From: an uncultured Bacteroides sp.
Lineage (GTDB): Bacteria; Bacteroidota; Bacteroidia; Bacteroidales; Bacteroidaceae
Direction: 5' to 3'
Assembly (NCBI GenBank): GCA_900542985.1
Contig: UQPQ01000014.1
Location: 1-58,650 of the forward strand
DNA: 58,650 nt
Translations under genes and position numbers: made by a program
In this document: positions 1 through 8,301 of the stretch, in pieces
Layout: each line of letters opens with the position of its first letter
Numbering within the stretch: the first letter of the stretch is position 1
Notes under the pieces: generated by a model
Database searches by the model: none
What the model saw: the letters and a program-made list of their open reading frames with translations, nothing else
What the model was told of the DNA's origin: nothing

Positions 1-69
1 TTCTCCGTTCCGCTGGTATGCTTTGTTGTGATTGCGGTGTATGCGTATAGATACAAATCTTTAAGGTGA
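1..69 (+). CDS. C-terminal end of a probable sugar MFS transporter (partial)
   Basis: The window opens inside a reading frame that closes with TGA at 67-69. The 22 visible residues are a hydrophobic stretch (SVPLVCFVVIAVYAYRYKSL) ending in a short basic tail, as at the last transmembrane helix of a major facilitator permease. It precedes gmd-fcl, and fucose or glucose/galactose permeases of this class have similar ends, so a sugar permease is plausible. Too little is present to identify the substrate; it could be any inner-membrane protein with a cytoplasmic basic tail. Confidence 0.45.
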   Translation, partial: FSVPLVCFVVIAVYAYRYKSLR

Positions 70-230
70 CAAGGAGACAAGTTGACAAGGAGACAAGGCG
101 ATAAGTTTTTGAGTTTTTAAGTTTGTGAATTCATAACCAACTCAAAAACTAACAAACTCAAAAACTCAAAACAGACAAGGCCTTGTCAACTCGTCACCTG
201 ATACCTCGTCAACTGAAAAACTCAAAAACC
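64..230. repeat. Nested intergenic inverted repeats (word families A and B) upstream of gmd
   Basis: Two inverted repeat families are nested. Outer arms at 64-105 (words such as GGTGACAAGGAGACAAG) and 174-215 (CCTTGTCAACTCGTCACC) are complementary. Inside them lie arms at 104-136 (AGTTTTTGAGTTTTTAAG then GTGAATTCATAA) and 138-172 (ACTCAAAAACTAACAAACTC). A further family B word sits at 216-230. Family A recurs at 2440-2511 and 4051-4077, family B at 26487-26587. The stretch separates the upstream transporter from gmd; I see no clear TAnnTTTG promoter in it. Confidence 0.75.
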
Positions 231-247
231 TAAATTCAAAAAACACA

Positions 248-1336
248 ATGAGAAAAGTAGCTTTGATTACCGGTATTACCGGACAGGACGGTTCCTATCT
301 GGCCGAATTCCTGATTGAGAAAGGATATGAAGTGCACGGAATCCTGAGACGTTCGTCGTCCTTCAACACGGCACGTATCGAACATCTGTATCTGGATGAA
401 TGGGTGCGTGACATGAAGCAGAAGAGACTGGTGAACCTCCACTGGGGGGACATGACAGACAGCAGCTCGCTCATCCGTATCATCAGTGACGTGCACCCGA
501 CTGAAATATACAACCTGGCAGCACAGAGCCACGTGAAGGTGTCGTTCGACGTGCCGGAGTATACGGCGGAAGCGGATGCCATCGGTACACTGCGTCTGCT
601 CGAAGCAGTGAGAATATGCGGACTGGAAAAGACTTGCCGCATCTACCAGGCATCGACTTCGGAACTCTTCGGTAAGGTGCAGGAAGTGCCGCAAAAGGAA
701 ACAACTCCGTTCTATCCGCGTTCTCCGTACGGTGTGGCCAAGCAGTACGGATTCTGGATTACAAAGAACTACCGTGAAAGTTACGGAATGTTTGCAGTGA
801 ACGGTATTCTTTTCAACCACGAATCGGAACGCCGCGGGGAGACTTTCGTGACACGTAAGATTACGCTGGCGGCAGCACGTATCAAGCAGGGATATCAGGA
901 CAAGCTGTATCTGGGTAACCTGGATTCGTTGCGCGACTGGGGGTATGCGAAGGATTACGTGGAGTGTATGTGGATGATTCTGCAGCACGATACTCCGGAG
1001 GACTTCGTGATTGCAACCGGAGAAATGCATACTGTACGTGAGTTTGCCACACTGGCTTTCGCAAAGCTGGGCATCGAACTGAAATGGGAAGGTGCAGGAG
1101 TGAACGAGAAGGGTATCGATACGGCTACCGGAAAGGTGCTCGTGGAAGTGGATCCGAAGTATTTCCGTCCGTGTGAGGTGGACCAGCTGCTGGGTGACCC
1201 GACAAAGGCCAAGACGCTGCTGGGATGGAACCCGACTAAGACTTCGTTCGAGGAGCTGGTGAGCATCATGGTGGAACATGACATGAAGTTCGTGAAGAAA
1301 CTGCACCTGAAGGCGCAACTGGACAGGGAGGAATAA
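248..1336 (+). CDS. gmd: GDP-mannose 4,6-dehydratase
   Basis: Converts GDP-D-mannose to GDP-4-keto-6-deoxy-D-mannose in the cytosol, the first step to GDP-L-fucose. The 362-residue product has the usual length for this extended short-chain dehydrogenase. The NAD(P)-binding motif [11 protein letters not shown] is at residues 9-19, the active-site STSE segment at 136-139, and the catalytic Y161-G-V-A-K165 follows in SPYGVAK. The ATG at 248 immediately precedes the Rossmann strand and needs no extension. The fcl gene begins 3 bases after the stop, so the two form an operon supplying GDP-fucose for capsule, glycan and glycoprotein fucosylation. Confidence 0.97.
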   Translation: MRKVALITGITGQDGSYLAEFLIEKGYEVHGILRRSSSFNTARIEHLYLDEWVRDMKQKRLVNLHWGDMTDSSSLIRIISDVHPTEIYNLAAQSHVKVSFDVPEYTAEADAIGTLRLLEAVRICGLEKTCRIYQASTSELFGKVQEVPQKETTPFYPRSPYGVAKQYGFWITKNYRESYGMFAVNGILFNHESERRGETFVTRKITLAAARIKQGYQDKLYLGNLDSLRDWGYAKDYVECMWMILQHDTPEDFVIATGEMHTVREFATLAFAKLGIELKWEGAGVNEKGIDTATGKVLVEVDPKYFRPCEVDQLLGDPTKAKTLLGWNPTKTSFEELVSIMVEHDMKFVKKLHLKAQLDREE

Positions 1337-1339
1337 GGA

Positions 1340-2437
1340 ATGCTGGACAAATCGGCTAAAATATATGTGGCGGGGCACAACGGACTGGTGGGCTCTGCCA
1401 TCTGGAACAACCTCATGCAGAGGGGATATACCAATCTGGTGGGGCGTTCACACAGTGAACTGGACCTGCTGGACGCGGTAGCGGTAAGGGAGTTTTTCGA
1501 CCGGGAGCAGCCGGATGCGGTGGTACTGGCGGCTGCGCATGTGGGGGGCATCATGGCCAACCTGCAGTACAGGGCGGACTTCATCTACCGGAACCTGCAG
1601 ATTCAGCAGAACGTAATCGGTGAAAGTTTCCGTCACGGGGTGAAGAAGCTGCTCTTTCTGGGAAGTACGTGTATCTATCCGAGGGAGGCACCGCAGCCCA
1701 TGAAGGAGGAGGTGCTGCTGACTTCGCCGCTGGAGTATACCAACGAACCGTATGCGATTGCGAAGATTGCGGGACTGAAGATGTGCGAGAGCTTCAACCT
1801 GCAGTATGGCACGAACTACATCGCGGTGATGCCTACGAACCTGTACGGTCCGAACGATAACTTCCACCTGGAGAACAGCCACGTGCTGCCGGCCATGATA
1901 AGAAAGATTCATCTGGCGAAGTGTCTGAACGAGGGGGACTGGAATGCGGTGCGCAAGGACCTGGACCTGAGACCGGTGGAAGGTGTGGACGGTACAGCTT
2001 CGGAAGAGGTGATTCTGGAGAAGCTGGCAAAGTTCGGTATCACGCCGGAAGCGGTGACGCTCTGGGGTACGGGTACACCGATGCGTGAGTTTCTCTGGAG
2101 CGAGGAGATGGCGGATGCCAGCGTGCATGTGCTGTTGAACGTGGACTTCAGGGATACATACCGCGAAGGGGACAGGGAGATACGCAACTGCCACATCAAC
2201 GTGGGTACGGGCAAGGAGGTGTCTATCCGTGAGGTGGCGGAGAAGATCATGAAGGAAATCGGCTTCAGGGGAGAACTGCGCTGGGACAGCTCAAAACCGG
2301 ACGGTACCATGCGGAAGCTGACTGACGTGAGCAAGCTGCACGGACTGGGATGGCATCATAAGGTGGAAATCGATGAGGGTATCCACAGACTGTATGAGTG
2401 GTACCTGAAGGGGATTTGCATTAATCATAAAAATTGA
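1340..2437 (+). CDS. fcl: GDP-L-fucose synthase
   Basis: Epimerises and reduces GDP-4-keto-6-deoxymannose to GDP-L-fucose, completing the pathway begun by Gmd. The N-terminal Rossmann motif is VAGHNGLVGSA (residues 10-20); Ser109 in GSTC and Y138-A-I-A-K142 form the catalytic set. At 365 residues it is longer than the roughly 320 of enterobacterial Fcl. The extra length is mostly a segment around residues 195-240 (NEGDWNAVRKDLDLRP and onward) between the substrate-binding loop and the WGTG motif, a form I associate with Bacteroidetes. An AGGGAGG-like ribosome binding site lies in the end of gmd, so translation is probably coupled. Confidence 0.96.
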   Translation: MLDKSAKIYVAGHNGLVGSAIWNNLMQRGYTNLVGRSHSELDLLDAVAVREFFDREQPDAVVLAAAHVGGIMANLQYRADFIYRNLQIQQNVIGESFRHGVKKLLFLGSTCIYPREAPQPMKEEVLLTSPLEYTNEPYAIAKIAGLKMCESFNLQYGTNYIAVMPTNLYGPNDNFHLENSHVLPAMIRKIHLAKCLNEGDWNAVRKDLDLRPVEGVDGTASEEVILEKLAKFGITPEAVTLWGTGTPMREFLWSEEMADASVHVLLNVDFRDTYREGDREIRNCHINVGTGKEVSIREVAEKIMKEIGFRGELRWDSSKPDGTMRKLTDVSKLHGLGWHHKVEIDEGIHRLYEWYLKGICINHKN

Positions 2438-2439
2438 GT

Positions 2440-2511
2440 GAGGAGGTGACAAGGAAACAAGGTTTCAGGGAACAAGGCCTTGTCAACTTGTCTACTGATA
2501 CCTTGTCAACT
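2440..2511. repeat. Intergenic inverted repeat, family A, downstream of fcl
   Basis: The left arm carries GAGGTGACAAGGAAACAAGG and the right arm CCTTGTCAACTTGTC followed by CCTTGTCAACTG, meeting at AACAAGGCCTTGT. The same words form the outer arms upstream of gmd (64-105 and 174-215), so the gmd-fcl operon is bracketed by two members of one repeat family. This copy lacks the family B insert seen upstream. Confidence 0.75.
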
Positions 2512-2517
2512 GCATAC

Positions 2518-2559
2518 AAAAAAACGGGGAGACGTTTGTGAACGTCTCCCCGTTTTTTT
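2518..2559. terminator. Bidirectional terminator between fcl and pepD
   Basis: A perfect 10-bp stem CGGGGAGACG (2525-2534) pairs with CGTCTCCCCG (2543-2552) around an 8-nt loop. It is followed by seven T and preceded by seven A, so it can stop transcription of fcl on the plus strand and pepD on the minus strand. Confidence 0.93.
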
Positions 2560-2564
2560 GTGCT

Positions 2565-4022
2565 TTATTTCTTCGGAGTATTTTCCAATGTAGCTACAAG
2601 GAAATCGTAGAACTTGGATACGGTAGGAATCAGACAGCGTTCTTCGGGGGTGTGAGGACACTGAAGTGTCGGACCGAAGGAAATCATGTCTAAGCCCGGG
2701 ATAACAGCACCGATAATACCGCATTCGAGACCGGCATGGATGACTTTCACTTCCGGTTCTTCGCCGAACTGTGCCTTGTAAGATTCTTTCATGGCATGGA
2801 GAATCGGTGAGTTGACATTGGGTTCCCATCCGGAATAACCGCCGCTGCGTACTACATGCATTCCTGCCATAGAGAAGCAGCTTTCGATAGCTGTGTTGCG
2901 GTAGTCTTTCATTGATTCGCGTGAACTGCGGGTAAGTACTTTCACTGCTGCCTTACCGCCACCAATTTCTACAATGGCCAGGTTGGAAGAAGTTTCTACT
3001 GTATCGGGGATAGTAGGAATGAAACGTTCTACACCGTTAGGACAAGCAAAGATAGCATCTACGAGGTTGTCACGGATTTCTTCGGGCACCATTGTAGCCG
3101 GAAGGTCTACACGTTCTGCTGTGAAGCTGATGCCTTCTTCGATGGTAGCAAATTCGTCACGCCATACCTGTTCGCATTCGCCTACGAAAGCCAATACATC
3201 TTCTACTTCGGTAGCCGGAACAGTGATGACTACTTCGCATTCGCGCGGGATGGCATTGCGCATGTTACCGCCTTCCCATGATACGAGGCAAGCCTCATCG
3301 TAGGTAATCACCTGATTGAGGAAACGTGCCATCAGCTTGTTGGCATTGGCATGTCCCCAGCCAATCTGGATACCGGAATGACCGCCACGCAATCCTTTCA
3401 ATGTCACTTTCAATGCTACATCTTCCGGATCGGTAGGTTCTTCTTTGTATTCAAGAGTGGCAGTAAGGTCTTCGCCTCCTGCACAACCGATATAGAGTTC
3501 GCCTTCGTCTTCTGAGTCGAGGTTCAAGAGAATATCTCCTTCGATGGTTCCGGGTTTCAATCCGAATGCACCGTACATACCGGTTTCTTCATCGGCAGTA
3601 ATCAGTGCTACCAGCGGACCGTGTTTCAGAGTTTTGTCTTCCATTACGGCCATGATGGCTGCTACACCCATACCGTTGTCCGAGCCTAATGTAGTGCCTT
3701 TAGCCTTTACCCATTCACCGTCTACGTAAGGCTGGAGAGGATCGTTTACGAAATCGTGTACGGTTTCTTTGTTCTTCTGAGGAACCATATCCATGTGAGC
3801 CTGCAGAATCACTGTTTTGCAGTCTTCCATACCCGGAGTAGCCGGTTTACGGTAGATGATGTTTCCGGCTTCGTCCTGGAAAGATTCTACACCTGCATTC
3901 TTACCAAACTCCAACAAGAACGCCTGAATTTTCTCCAGATGACCCGACGGACGGGGAATCTGTGTCAAAGAATAGAAATGCTTCCACACATTCTGTGGAG
4001 CTAAAGAAAGAATTTCATTCAT
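2565..4022 (-). CDS. pepD: Aminoacyl-histidine dipeptidase (M20C, PepD)
   Basis: A cytosolic zinc dipeptidase of the beta-Ala-His/Xaa-His type that recycles short peptides. The 485-residue product matches the M20C family length. Metal ligands and catalytic residues are visible: H76-M-D78 in QAHMDMV, D115 in GSDNGMG, and the E145-E146 pair in TADEETGMYG. A lid/dimerisation domain occupies the middle third, followed by the closing M20 half. There is no signal peptide. It is a single-gene unit ending at the shared terminator; a half copy of repeat family A lies just upstream of its start (4051-4077). Confidence 0.95.
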   Translation of the reverse strand: MNEILSLAPQNVWKHFYSLTQIPRPSGHLEKIQAFLLEFGKNAGVESFQDEAGNIIYRKPATPGMEDCKTVILQAHMDMVPQKNKETVHDFVNDPLQPYVDGEWVKAKGTTLGSDNGMGVAAIMAVMEDKTLKHGPLVALITADEETGMYGAFGLKPGTIEGDILLNLDSEDEGELYIGCAGGEDLTATLEYKEEPTDPEDVALKVTLKGLRGGHSGIQIGWGHANANKLMARFLNQVITYDEACLVSWEGGNMRNAIPRECEVVITVPATEVEDVLAFVGECEQVWRDEFATIEEGISFTAERVDLPATMVPEEIRDNLVDAIFACPNGVERFIPTIPDTVETSSNLAIVEIGGGKAAVKVLTRSSRESMKDYRNTAIESCFSMAGMHVVRSGGYSGWEPNVNSPILHAMKESYKAQFGEEPEVKVIHAGLECGIIGAVIPGLDMISFGPTLQCPHTPEERCLIPTVSKFYDFLVATLENTPKK

Positions 4023-4050
4023 TGGTTTAAAGTTTTTAAATTTTATGTTC

Positions 4051-4142
4051 TAATCAGTAGACAAGATAACAAGTGAACGAATAAACCGCTCCCGCTACCT
4101 TGCATACCTATATAAGTTTGAAACCAAACGTTCATAGGTATG
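4051..4142. repeat. Half copy of repeat family A plus a hairpin in the pepD upstream region
   Basis: 4051-4077 contains TAATCAGTAGACAAGATAAC, the reverse-complement relative of the right arm at 2440-2511 (which includes CTTGTCTACTGATA). At 4103-4111 CATACCTAT pairs with ATAGGTATG at 4134-4142, and an inner pair GTTTG/CAAAC (4116-4120 and about 4125-4129) makes a nested hairpin. No long T run follows, so I do not call it a terminator. Confidence 0.5.
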
Positions 4143-4157
4143 AAAAAGACTCTGCAC

Positions 4158-5159
4158 TTACTTCTTATTTGCAAGCGGCAAAGCCACTAATCCATATATG
4201 CCTAACAAAATTAATAAAAATGTTTGAACTCCATGTACCAAAAGAGCAAATATTCCGGCATCTTCTTTGCTGACACCATACATCATCATCATGGTGATGA
4301 CCGCAAAATGCCATGCTCCGGCTCCGTTGGGAGTGGGAACAATGACAGCTATACTGCCGACTACAAAGAGTACAAGTCCTGCCATCCATCCTAAACCGGC
4401 AGAGAAACTGAAGCAGTAGAAGGTAATATAGAAGTGCAGGAAATAGCAAATCCAGATACCGATGGTATAGAGTATGAAAAGGAGGGGATGCTGCACATGA
4501 CGTACGGAAAGACAGCCTTCCCAAATGTTGCGGAAAAGACCGCGTATCCTGACAAAGAGAGAGAGGTTTCGTATCATCCAGACTAATCCTACCAATACGG
4601 CTCCCAGACAAAGGAGGGTGATGTAGAAGTTGGTAGAAGAAAAGAGCCTGAGGAAAAAAGTGGGATCGGTACCGGTCTGACGGAAAAAGGCAGCAAAGAT
4701 GCCCGACTGCAACAAAAGGGTTACCAACGTAATAAGACCGATGCAGACAGTATCGATAATGCGTTCTGTGACCACGGTGCCCAATGACTTGGGGAAGGAT
4801 ACGCCATCATACTTGGCAAGGATGCCGCAACGGGAGACTTCACCGATACGGGGGATGACCAGATTGGCTGCATAGGATACGAATATGGCATATACGCTAT
4901 TGGACAGGCGGGGATATTCGCCCAAAGGAGCCAGTGCCAGATTCCATCGCCAGCCGCGCAGCAAATGGGCCAACACGCCAAAGACCAAAGAAAAGAGCAT
5001 CCAGTCGTAACGCATTCCCCCGAACAATACATCGTGCACACGACTAAAATCGAAATCGTAATAGGTCCATATCAAAATGGCCGCTCCAAACAACAAAGGC
5101 AAAATGATTTGAAAGGATTTGTTCAGGAGCTTTGTTATTTTTATATCAGTTCGTTTCAA
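4158..5159 (-). CDS. Flippase-like integral membrane protein (lysylphosphatidylglycerol synthase TM family, UPF0104)
   Basis: A 333-residue polytopic inner-membrane protein with about eight hydrophobic segments. It matches the LPG_synthase_TM (UPF0104/AglD-like) family: an early LRGWRWNLAL segment, then NLVIPRIGEVSRCGILAKYDG (only the NLVIPRIGEVSRC core is quoted as diagnostic), the RIIDT block, and the C-terminal PTPNGAGAWH loop. Members move or flip lipids or polyprenyl-linked substrates; no aminoacyl transferase domain is attached here. The substrate is unknown. It is divergently transcribed from rsmA from an overlapping promoter pair (see 5189-5211). Confidence 0.85.
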   Translation of the reverse strand: MKRTDIKITKLLNKSFQIILPLLFGAAILIWTYYDFDFSRVHDVLFGGMRYDWMLFSLVFGVLAHLLRGWRWNLALAPLGEYPRLSNSVYAIFVSYAANLVIPRIGEVSRCGILAKYDGVSFPKSLGTVVTERIIDTVCIGLITLVTLLLQSGIFAAFFRQTGTDPTFFLRLFSSTNFYITLLCLGAVLVGLVWMIRNLSLFVRIRGLFRNIWEGCLSVRHVQHPLLFILYTIGIWICYFLHFYITFYCFSFSAGLGWMAGLVLFVVGSIAVIVPTPNGAGAWHFAVITMMMMYGVSKEDAGIFALLVHGVQTFLLILLGIYGLVALPLANKK

Positions 5160-5165
5160 AACCTG

Positions 5166-5211
5166 TCTGTTTATTTAAGATTAATGCTTAACTTTGCATG
5201 ATGCAAAGATA
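5166..5211. promoter_or_regulatory. Face-to-face promoters for the flippase-like gene and rsmA
   Basis: TAACTTTG (5189-5196, plus) and TATCTTTG (5211-5204, minus) are both full TAnnTTTG -7 elements. Their TTTG ends are parts of one 17-bp perfect palindrome CTTTGCATGATGCAAAG (5192-5208). For the plus promoter a near-consensus -33 TCTG lies at 5166-5169 with a 19-nt spacer; I see no good -33 for the minus one. Predicted starts almost coincide, so the two polymerases should exclude each other. Confidence 0.65.
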
Positions 5212-5261
5212 ACATCTTGCCGGAATAATTCTTATATTAATATCGAGAAAATATATACGGA

Positions 5262-6068
5262 ATGAAAACAGTAAAACCCAAAAAGTTTTTAGGACAGCAC
5301 TTTTTGAAAGACTTGCAAGTGGCTCAGGATATAGCCGATACAGTGGACACCTGCCCTACGCTTCCGATTCTGGAGGTGGGACCGGGTATGGGAGTGTTAA
5401 CCCAGTTTCTCATCCGGAAAGAACGACCGGTAAAGGTGGTGGAGCTTGATTTTGAATCGGTGGCATATCTGCGGGAGAACTTCGCACAGCTGGGAGACAA
5501 CATCATCGAACAGGACTTCCTGAAAATGGACCTGTCTACCCTCTTCGACGGAAAACCGTTTGTGCTGACCGGAAACTATCCGTATAATATTTCCAGCCAG
5601 ATTTTCTTCAAGATGCTCGACTATAAGGACCTGATTCCCTGCTGTACGGGTATGATACAGAAGGAAGTGGCAGAACGTATTGCCGCCAAACCGGGCAACA
5701 AGACTTATGGTATTTTGAGTGTACTGATACAGGCGTGGTACAAGGTGGAATACCTGTTTACCGTGCACGAACATGTGTTTAACCCTCCTCCCAAGGTGAA
5801 GAGTGCCGTGATACGTATGACCAGAAACGAGGTGACGGAATTGGGATGCAACGAAAAGTTGTTTAAGCAAATCGTGAAGACTACGTTCAACCAGCGACGC
5901 AAAACGCTGCGTAACTCTATTTCACCTATTCTGGAAAAAGGAAATCCACTGAGTGCGGACCCCATCTTCAACAAACGGCCGGAACAGCTTTCGGTACAGG
6001 AATTTATTGATCTGACAAACCGGGTGGAAGAAGCCCTGGGAGCGCAAACAAGCAACGTAGAGGAGTAA
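5262..6068 (+). CDS. rsmA: 16S rRNA (adenine(1518)-N(6)/adenine(1519)-N(6))-dimethyltransferase
   Basis: Dimethylates the two adjacent adenines in helix 45 of 16S rRNA late in 30S assembly; loss gives kasugamycin resistance. The 268-residue protein has FLGQHFLKD (residues 9-17), the SAM-binding LEVGPGMGVLT (37-47), acidic ELDF (61-64) and the catalytic N105-Y-P-Y108. The C-terminal helical domain includes FNQRRKTLRN, which contacts RNA. mgtE starts 7 bases after its stop, suggesting cotranscription. Confidence 0.97.
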   Translation: MKTVKPKKFLGQHFLKDLQVAQDIADTVDTCPTLPILEVGPGMGVLTQFLIRKERPVKVVELDFESVAYLRENFAQLGDNIIEQDFLKMDLSTLFDGKPFVLTGNYPYNISSQIFFKMLDYKDLIPCCTGMIQKEVAERIAAKPGNKTYGILSVLIQAWYKVEYLFTVHEHVFNPPPKVKSAVIRMTRNEVTELGCNEKLFKQIVKTTFNQRRKTLRNSISPILEKGNPLSADPIFNKRPEQLSVQEFIDLTNRVEEALGAQTSNVEE

Positions 6069-6075
6069 TACTACA

Positions 6076-7416
6076 ATGAACAACGATGACTTGACAAATG
6101 TATCCGACTTGATTGAAAACAAGGAGTCGGAGAAACTGAAAGAGATATTGAAGGACCTGCACCCGGCCGATATCGCAGAACTCTGCAACGAACTGGATGC
6201 GGAAGATGCCCGTTTTATCTATCTGCTGCTCGACAACGAAAAAGCTGCCGACGTGCTGATTGAAATGGACGAGGATGCGCGTAAACGATTCCTCGATCTG
6301 TTGCCTTCGGAAACTATCGCCAAACGGTTTGTGGACTACATGGACTCGGACGATGCGGTAGACATTATCCGTGAAATGGATGAAGACAAACAGGAAGAGG
6401 TCCTCTCGCACATTGAAGACATCGAACAGGCTGGAGACATCGTAGACTTGCTGAAATACGATGAAGATACCGCCGGTGGTTTGATGGGTACGGAAATGGT
6501 CATCGTAAACGAGAACTGGAGTATGCCCGAGTGTCTGCGCGAAATGCGTATACAGGCAGAGGACATGGATGAAATTTATTACGTATATGTAGTGGATGAT
6601 GACGAACGGCTGCGGGGGGTATTTCCACTGAAGAAGATGATTACCAGCCCGTCTGTTTCGAAGGTAAAACATGTCATGAAGAAAGATCCGGTATCGGTGC
6701 ATGTGGATACACCGATAGAGGATGTGGTACAAGTCATCGAGAAGTACGACCTGGTGGCAGTTCCTGTAGTGGACAGTATCGGACGACTGGTGGGACGAAT
6801 TACCGTAGACGACGTAATGGATGAAGTACGTGAACAGGCAGAACGAGACTATCAGTTGGCTTCCGGTTTGTCGCAGGACGTAGAATCGGACGATAACGTA
6901 TTCCGTCAGACTACTGCCCGCCTGCCCTGGTTGATTATCGGTATGTTGGGAGGAATAGGCAACTCCATGATTCTGGGAAATTTTGATTCCACCTTTGCCG
7001 CTCATCCGGAAATGGCACTTTACATTCCGCTGATTGGTGGTACCGGAGGAAATGTGGGTACACAGTCGTCGGCGCTTGTGGTACAGGGTCTGGCCAACAA
7101 CTCGCTGGATGCACAGAATACATTCAAGCAGGTTCTGAAGGAATCGGTCGTAGCCTTGATCAATGCAACCATCATCTCCATGCTGGTATATATTTATAAC
7201 TTTATCCGCTTTGGAGCCCATGCTACCGTAAGTTATTCTGTTTCCATCAGCCTCTTTGCCGTAGTGATGTTTGCATCTATTTTCGGTACGCTGGTACCGA
7301 TGACGCTGGAAAAACTGAAAATAGATCCGGCTATTGCCACAGGACCCTTTATCTCGATCACAAACGACATCATCGGTATGCTGATGTATATGGGGATTAC
7401 GGTTCTGCTGTCATAA
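6076..7416 (+). CDS. mgtE: Magnesium transporter MgtE
   Basis: A Mg2+-gated channel of the inner membrane. The 446-residue product has the full family layout: an acidic N domain (about residues 1-125, with repeated DxLxExD-type turns), two CBS domains (about 130-250, with VPVVDSIGRLVGRITVDDV), a connecting helix, and five transmembrane helices (about 275-446) with the pore-lining GGTGGNVGTQ stretch. Cytoplasmic acidic residues bind Mg2+ and close the pore when the ion is plentiful. It follows rsmA by 7 bases. A strong hairpin lies about 50 bases after the stop. Confidence 0.96.
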   Translation: MNNDDLTNVSDLIENKESEKLKEILKDLHPADIAELCNELDAEDARFIYLLLDNEKAADVLIEMDEDARKRFLDLLPSETIAKRFVDYMDSDDAVDIIREMDEDKQEEVLSHIEDIEQAGDIVDLLKYDEDTAGGLMGTEMVIVNENWSMPECLREMRIQAEDMDEIYYVYVVDDDERLRGVFPLKKMITSPSVSKVKHVMKKDPVSVHVDTPIEDVVQVIEKYDLVAVPVVDSIGRLVGRITVDDVMDEVREQAERDYQLASGLSQDVESDDNVFRQTTARLPWLIIGMLGGIGNSMILGNFDSTFAAHPEMALYIPLIGGTGGNVGTQSSALVVQGLANNSLDAQNTFKQVLKESVVALINATIISMLVYIYNFIRFGAHATVSYSVSISLFAVVMFASIFGTLVPMTLEKLKIDPAIATGPFISITNDIIGMLMYMGITVLLS

Positions 7417-7430
7417 AAGCGCCTTACAAA

Positions 7431-7461
7431 TTTGCATATTTATAAAAAAAAAATACTTTTG
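7431..7461 (+). promoter_or_regulatory. Consensus promoter directly before a terminator hairpin
   Basis: TTTG at 7431-7434, a 19-nt spacer and TACTTTTG at 7454-7461 match the Bacteroides sigma-ABfr promoter exactly. Initiation would fall at about 7466-7468, the very first bases of the following hairpin, so the promoter would drive either a short structured RNA or, by read-through, the membrane protein gene at 7583. Confidence 0.7.
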
Positions 7462-7466
7462 CATTG

Positions 7467-7521
7467 ACAAATTCCGTCACGCATTCATCACAATGCGCAC
7501 CAAGACGGAATTTGTTTTTTT
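7467..7521 (+). terminator. Two-tier hairpin with T run after mgtE (possible short RNA or attenuator)
   Basis: ACAAATTCCGTC (7467-7478) pairs perfectly with GACGGAATTTGT (7504-7515), and inside it CGCATT (7480-7485) pairs with AATGCG (7492-7497). Seven T follow. It can terminate mgtE. Because a consensus promoter ends 5 bases before it, it could also be the whole of a roughly 55-nt transcript, or a leader controlling the gene at 7583. Confidence 0.8.
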
Positions 7522-7582
7522 ATATAACTATTAAATTCTATTTTTTATAAACATTATTACAAAACTACTTAAGCTAATAATT

Positions 7583-8032
7583 ATGAAACTATTTGGGAAA
7601 TTACTTCTACTCTCCCTTTCCGGAGTTTTGCTAGAATTTGTGCTCAGGTACATTGATGTGTATATAACGAAGTTAGATTCACACTTTTCCTTCTCTATAC
7701 TTTTAGGAGGAATCTTTTATGCGATATTATTTTATATAGCCTTGTCAAAGTATGAAAAAAGTGCAGGAATGCTAAAAGTTTTGCTTCCTTTGTATATAGG
7801 TATGCTTATCTTATCTCTACCCTCCCACATTTTCTTTTTTAAAGAATCTGTAATACTCTTATGCCAAGATTTTTGTAATATAGCGATTACAGCAACAGCT
7901 GTTCTTTACTACTGCCATCATAAAAAAGCAGTCTTGTTGGCAGGTGGACTGTGTTGGTTACTTTTGGCAACATGTATTCGGACTTTAGTATTAGACTATT
8001 GGGGAGATAATATCTATCCAATATTTTCTTGA
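7583..8032 (+). CDS. Small hypothetical membrane protein, AT-rich
   Basis: I do not recognise a family. The 149-residue product has four predicted transmembrane stretches: residues about 5-22 (LLLLSLSGVLLEFVL), 38-57 (SFSILLGGIFYAILFYIALS), 65-85 and 97-137. Short charged loops and a His-Lys turn (YYCHHKK) separate them. Its DNA is clearly richer in A+T than mgtE and the DUF349 gene beside it, and intergenic DNA on both sides is also AT-rich, so this may be a recent arrival. A 13-bp stem terminator follows. Function unknown. Confidence 0.65.
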   Translation: MKLFGKLLLLSLSGVLLEFVLRYIDVYITKLDSHFSFSILLGGIFYAILFYIALSKYEKSAGMLKVLLPLYIGMLILSLPSHIFFFKESVILLCQDFCNIAITATAVLYYCHHKKAVLLAGGLCWLLLATCIRTLVLDYWGDNIYPIFS

Positions 8033-8103
8033 AAACCGATATCCGAATACAATCATCGCTTTAAATATTTCCAAGACTCATAACATCAGTCATTTTTCCT
8101 TGT

Positions 8104-8141
8104 GAAATGCCGTTTCTCACTATTATGGGAAACGGCATTTC
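8104..8141 (+). terminator. Terminator-like hairpin after the small membrane protein gene
   Basis: GAAATGCCGTTTC (8104-8116) pairs perfectly with GAAACGGCATTTC (8129-8141) around a 12-nt loop. Downstream is only moderately T-rich. From here to 8301 the DNA is AT-rich and I see no gene. Confidence 0.75.
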
Positions 8142-8301
8142 ATTTATTGGAATAATTCATTAAATCAGCTATCAGAAGAACTTATGCACAATAAGCAATA
8201 AAATAATTCACAAAATAATATGAAAATCAGATTTTATTTTCTTAATTTGTAATTCAACTTTACAATAAACAGTATCGATGATACTTTAAATTCTACATAC
8301 G

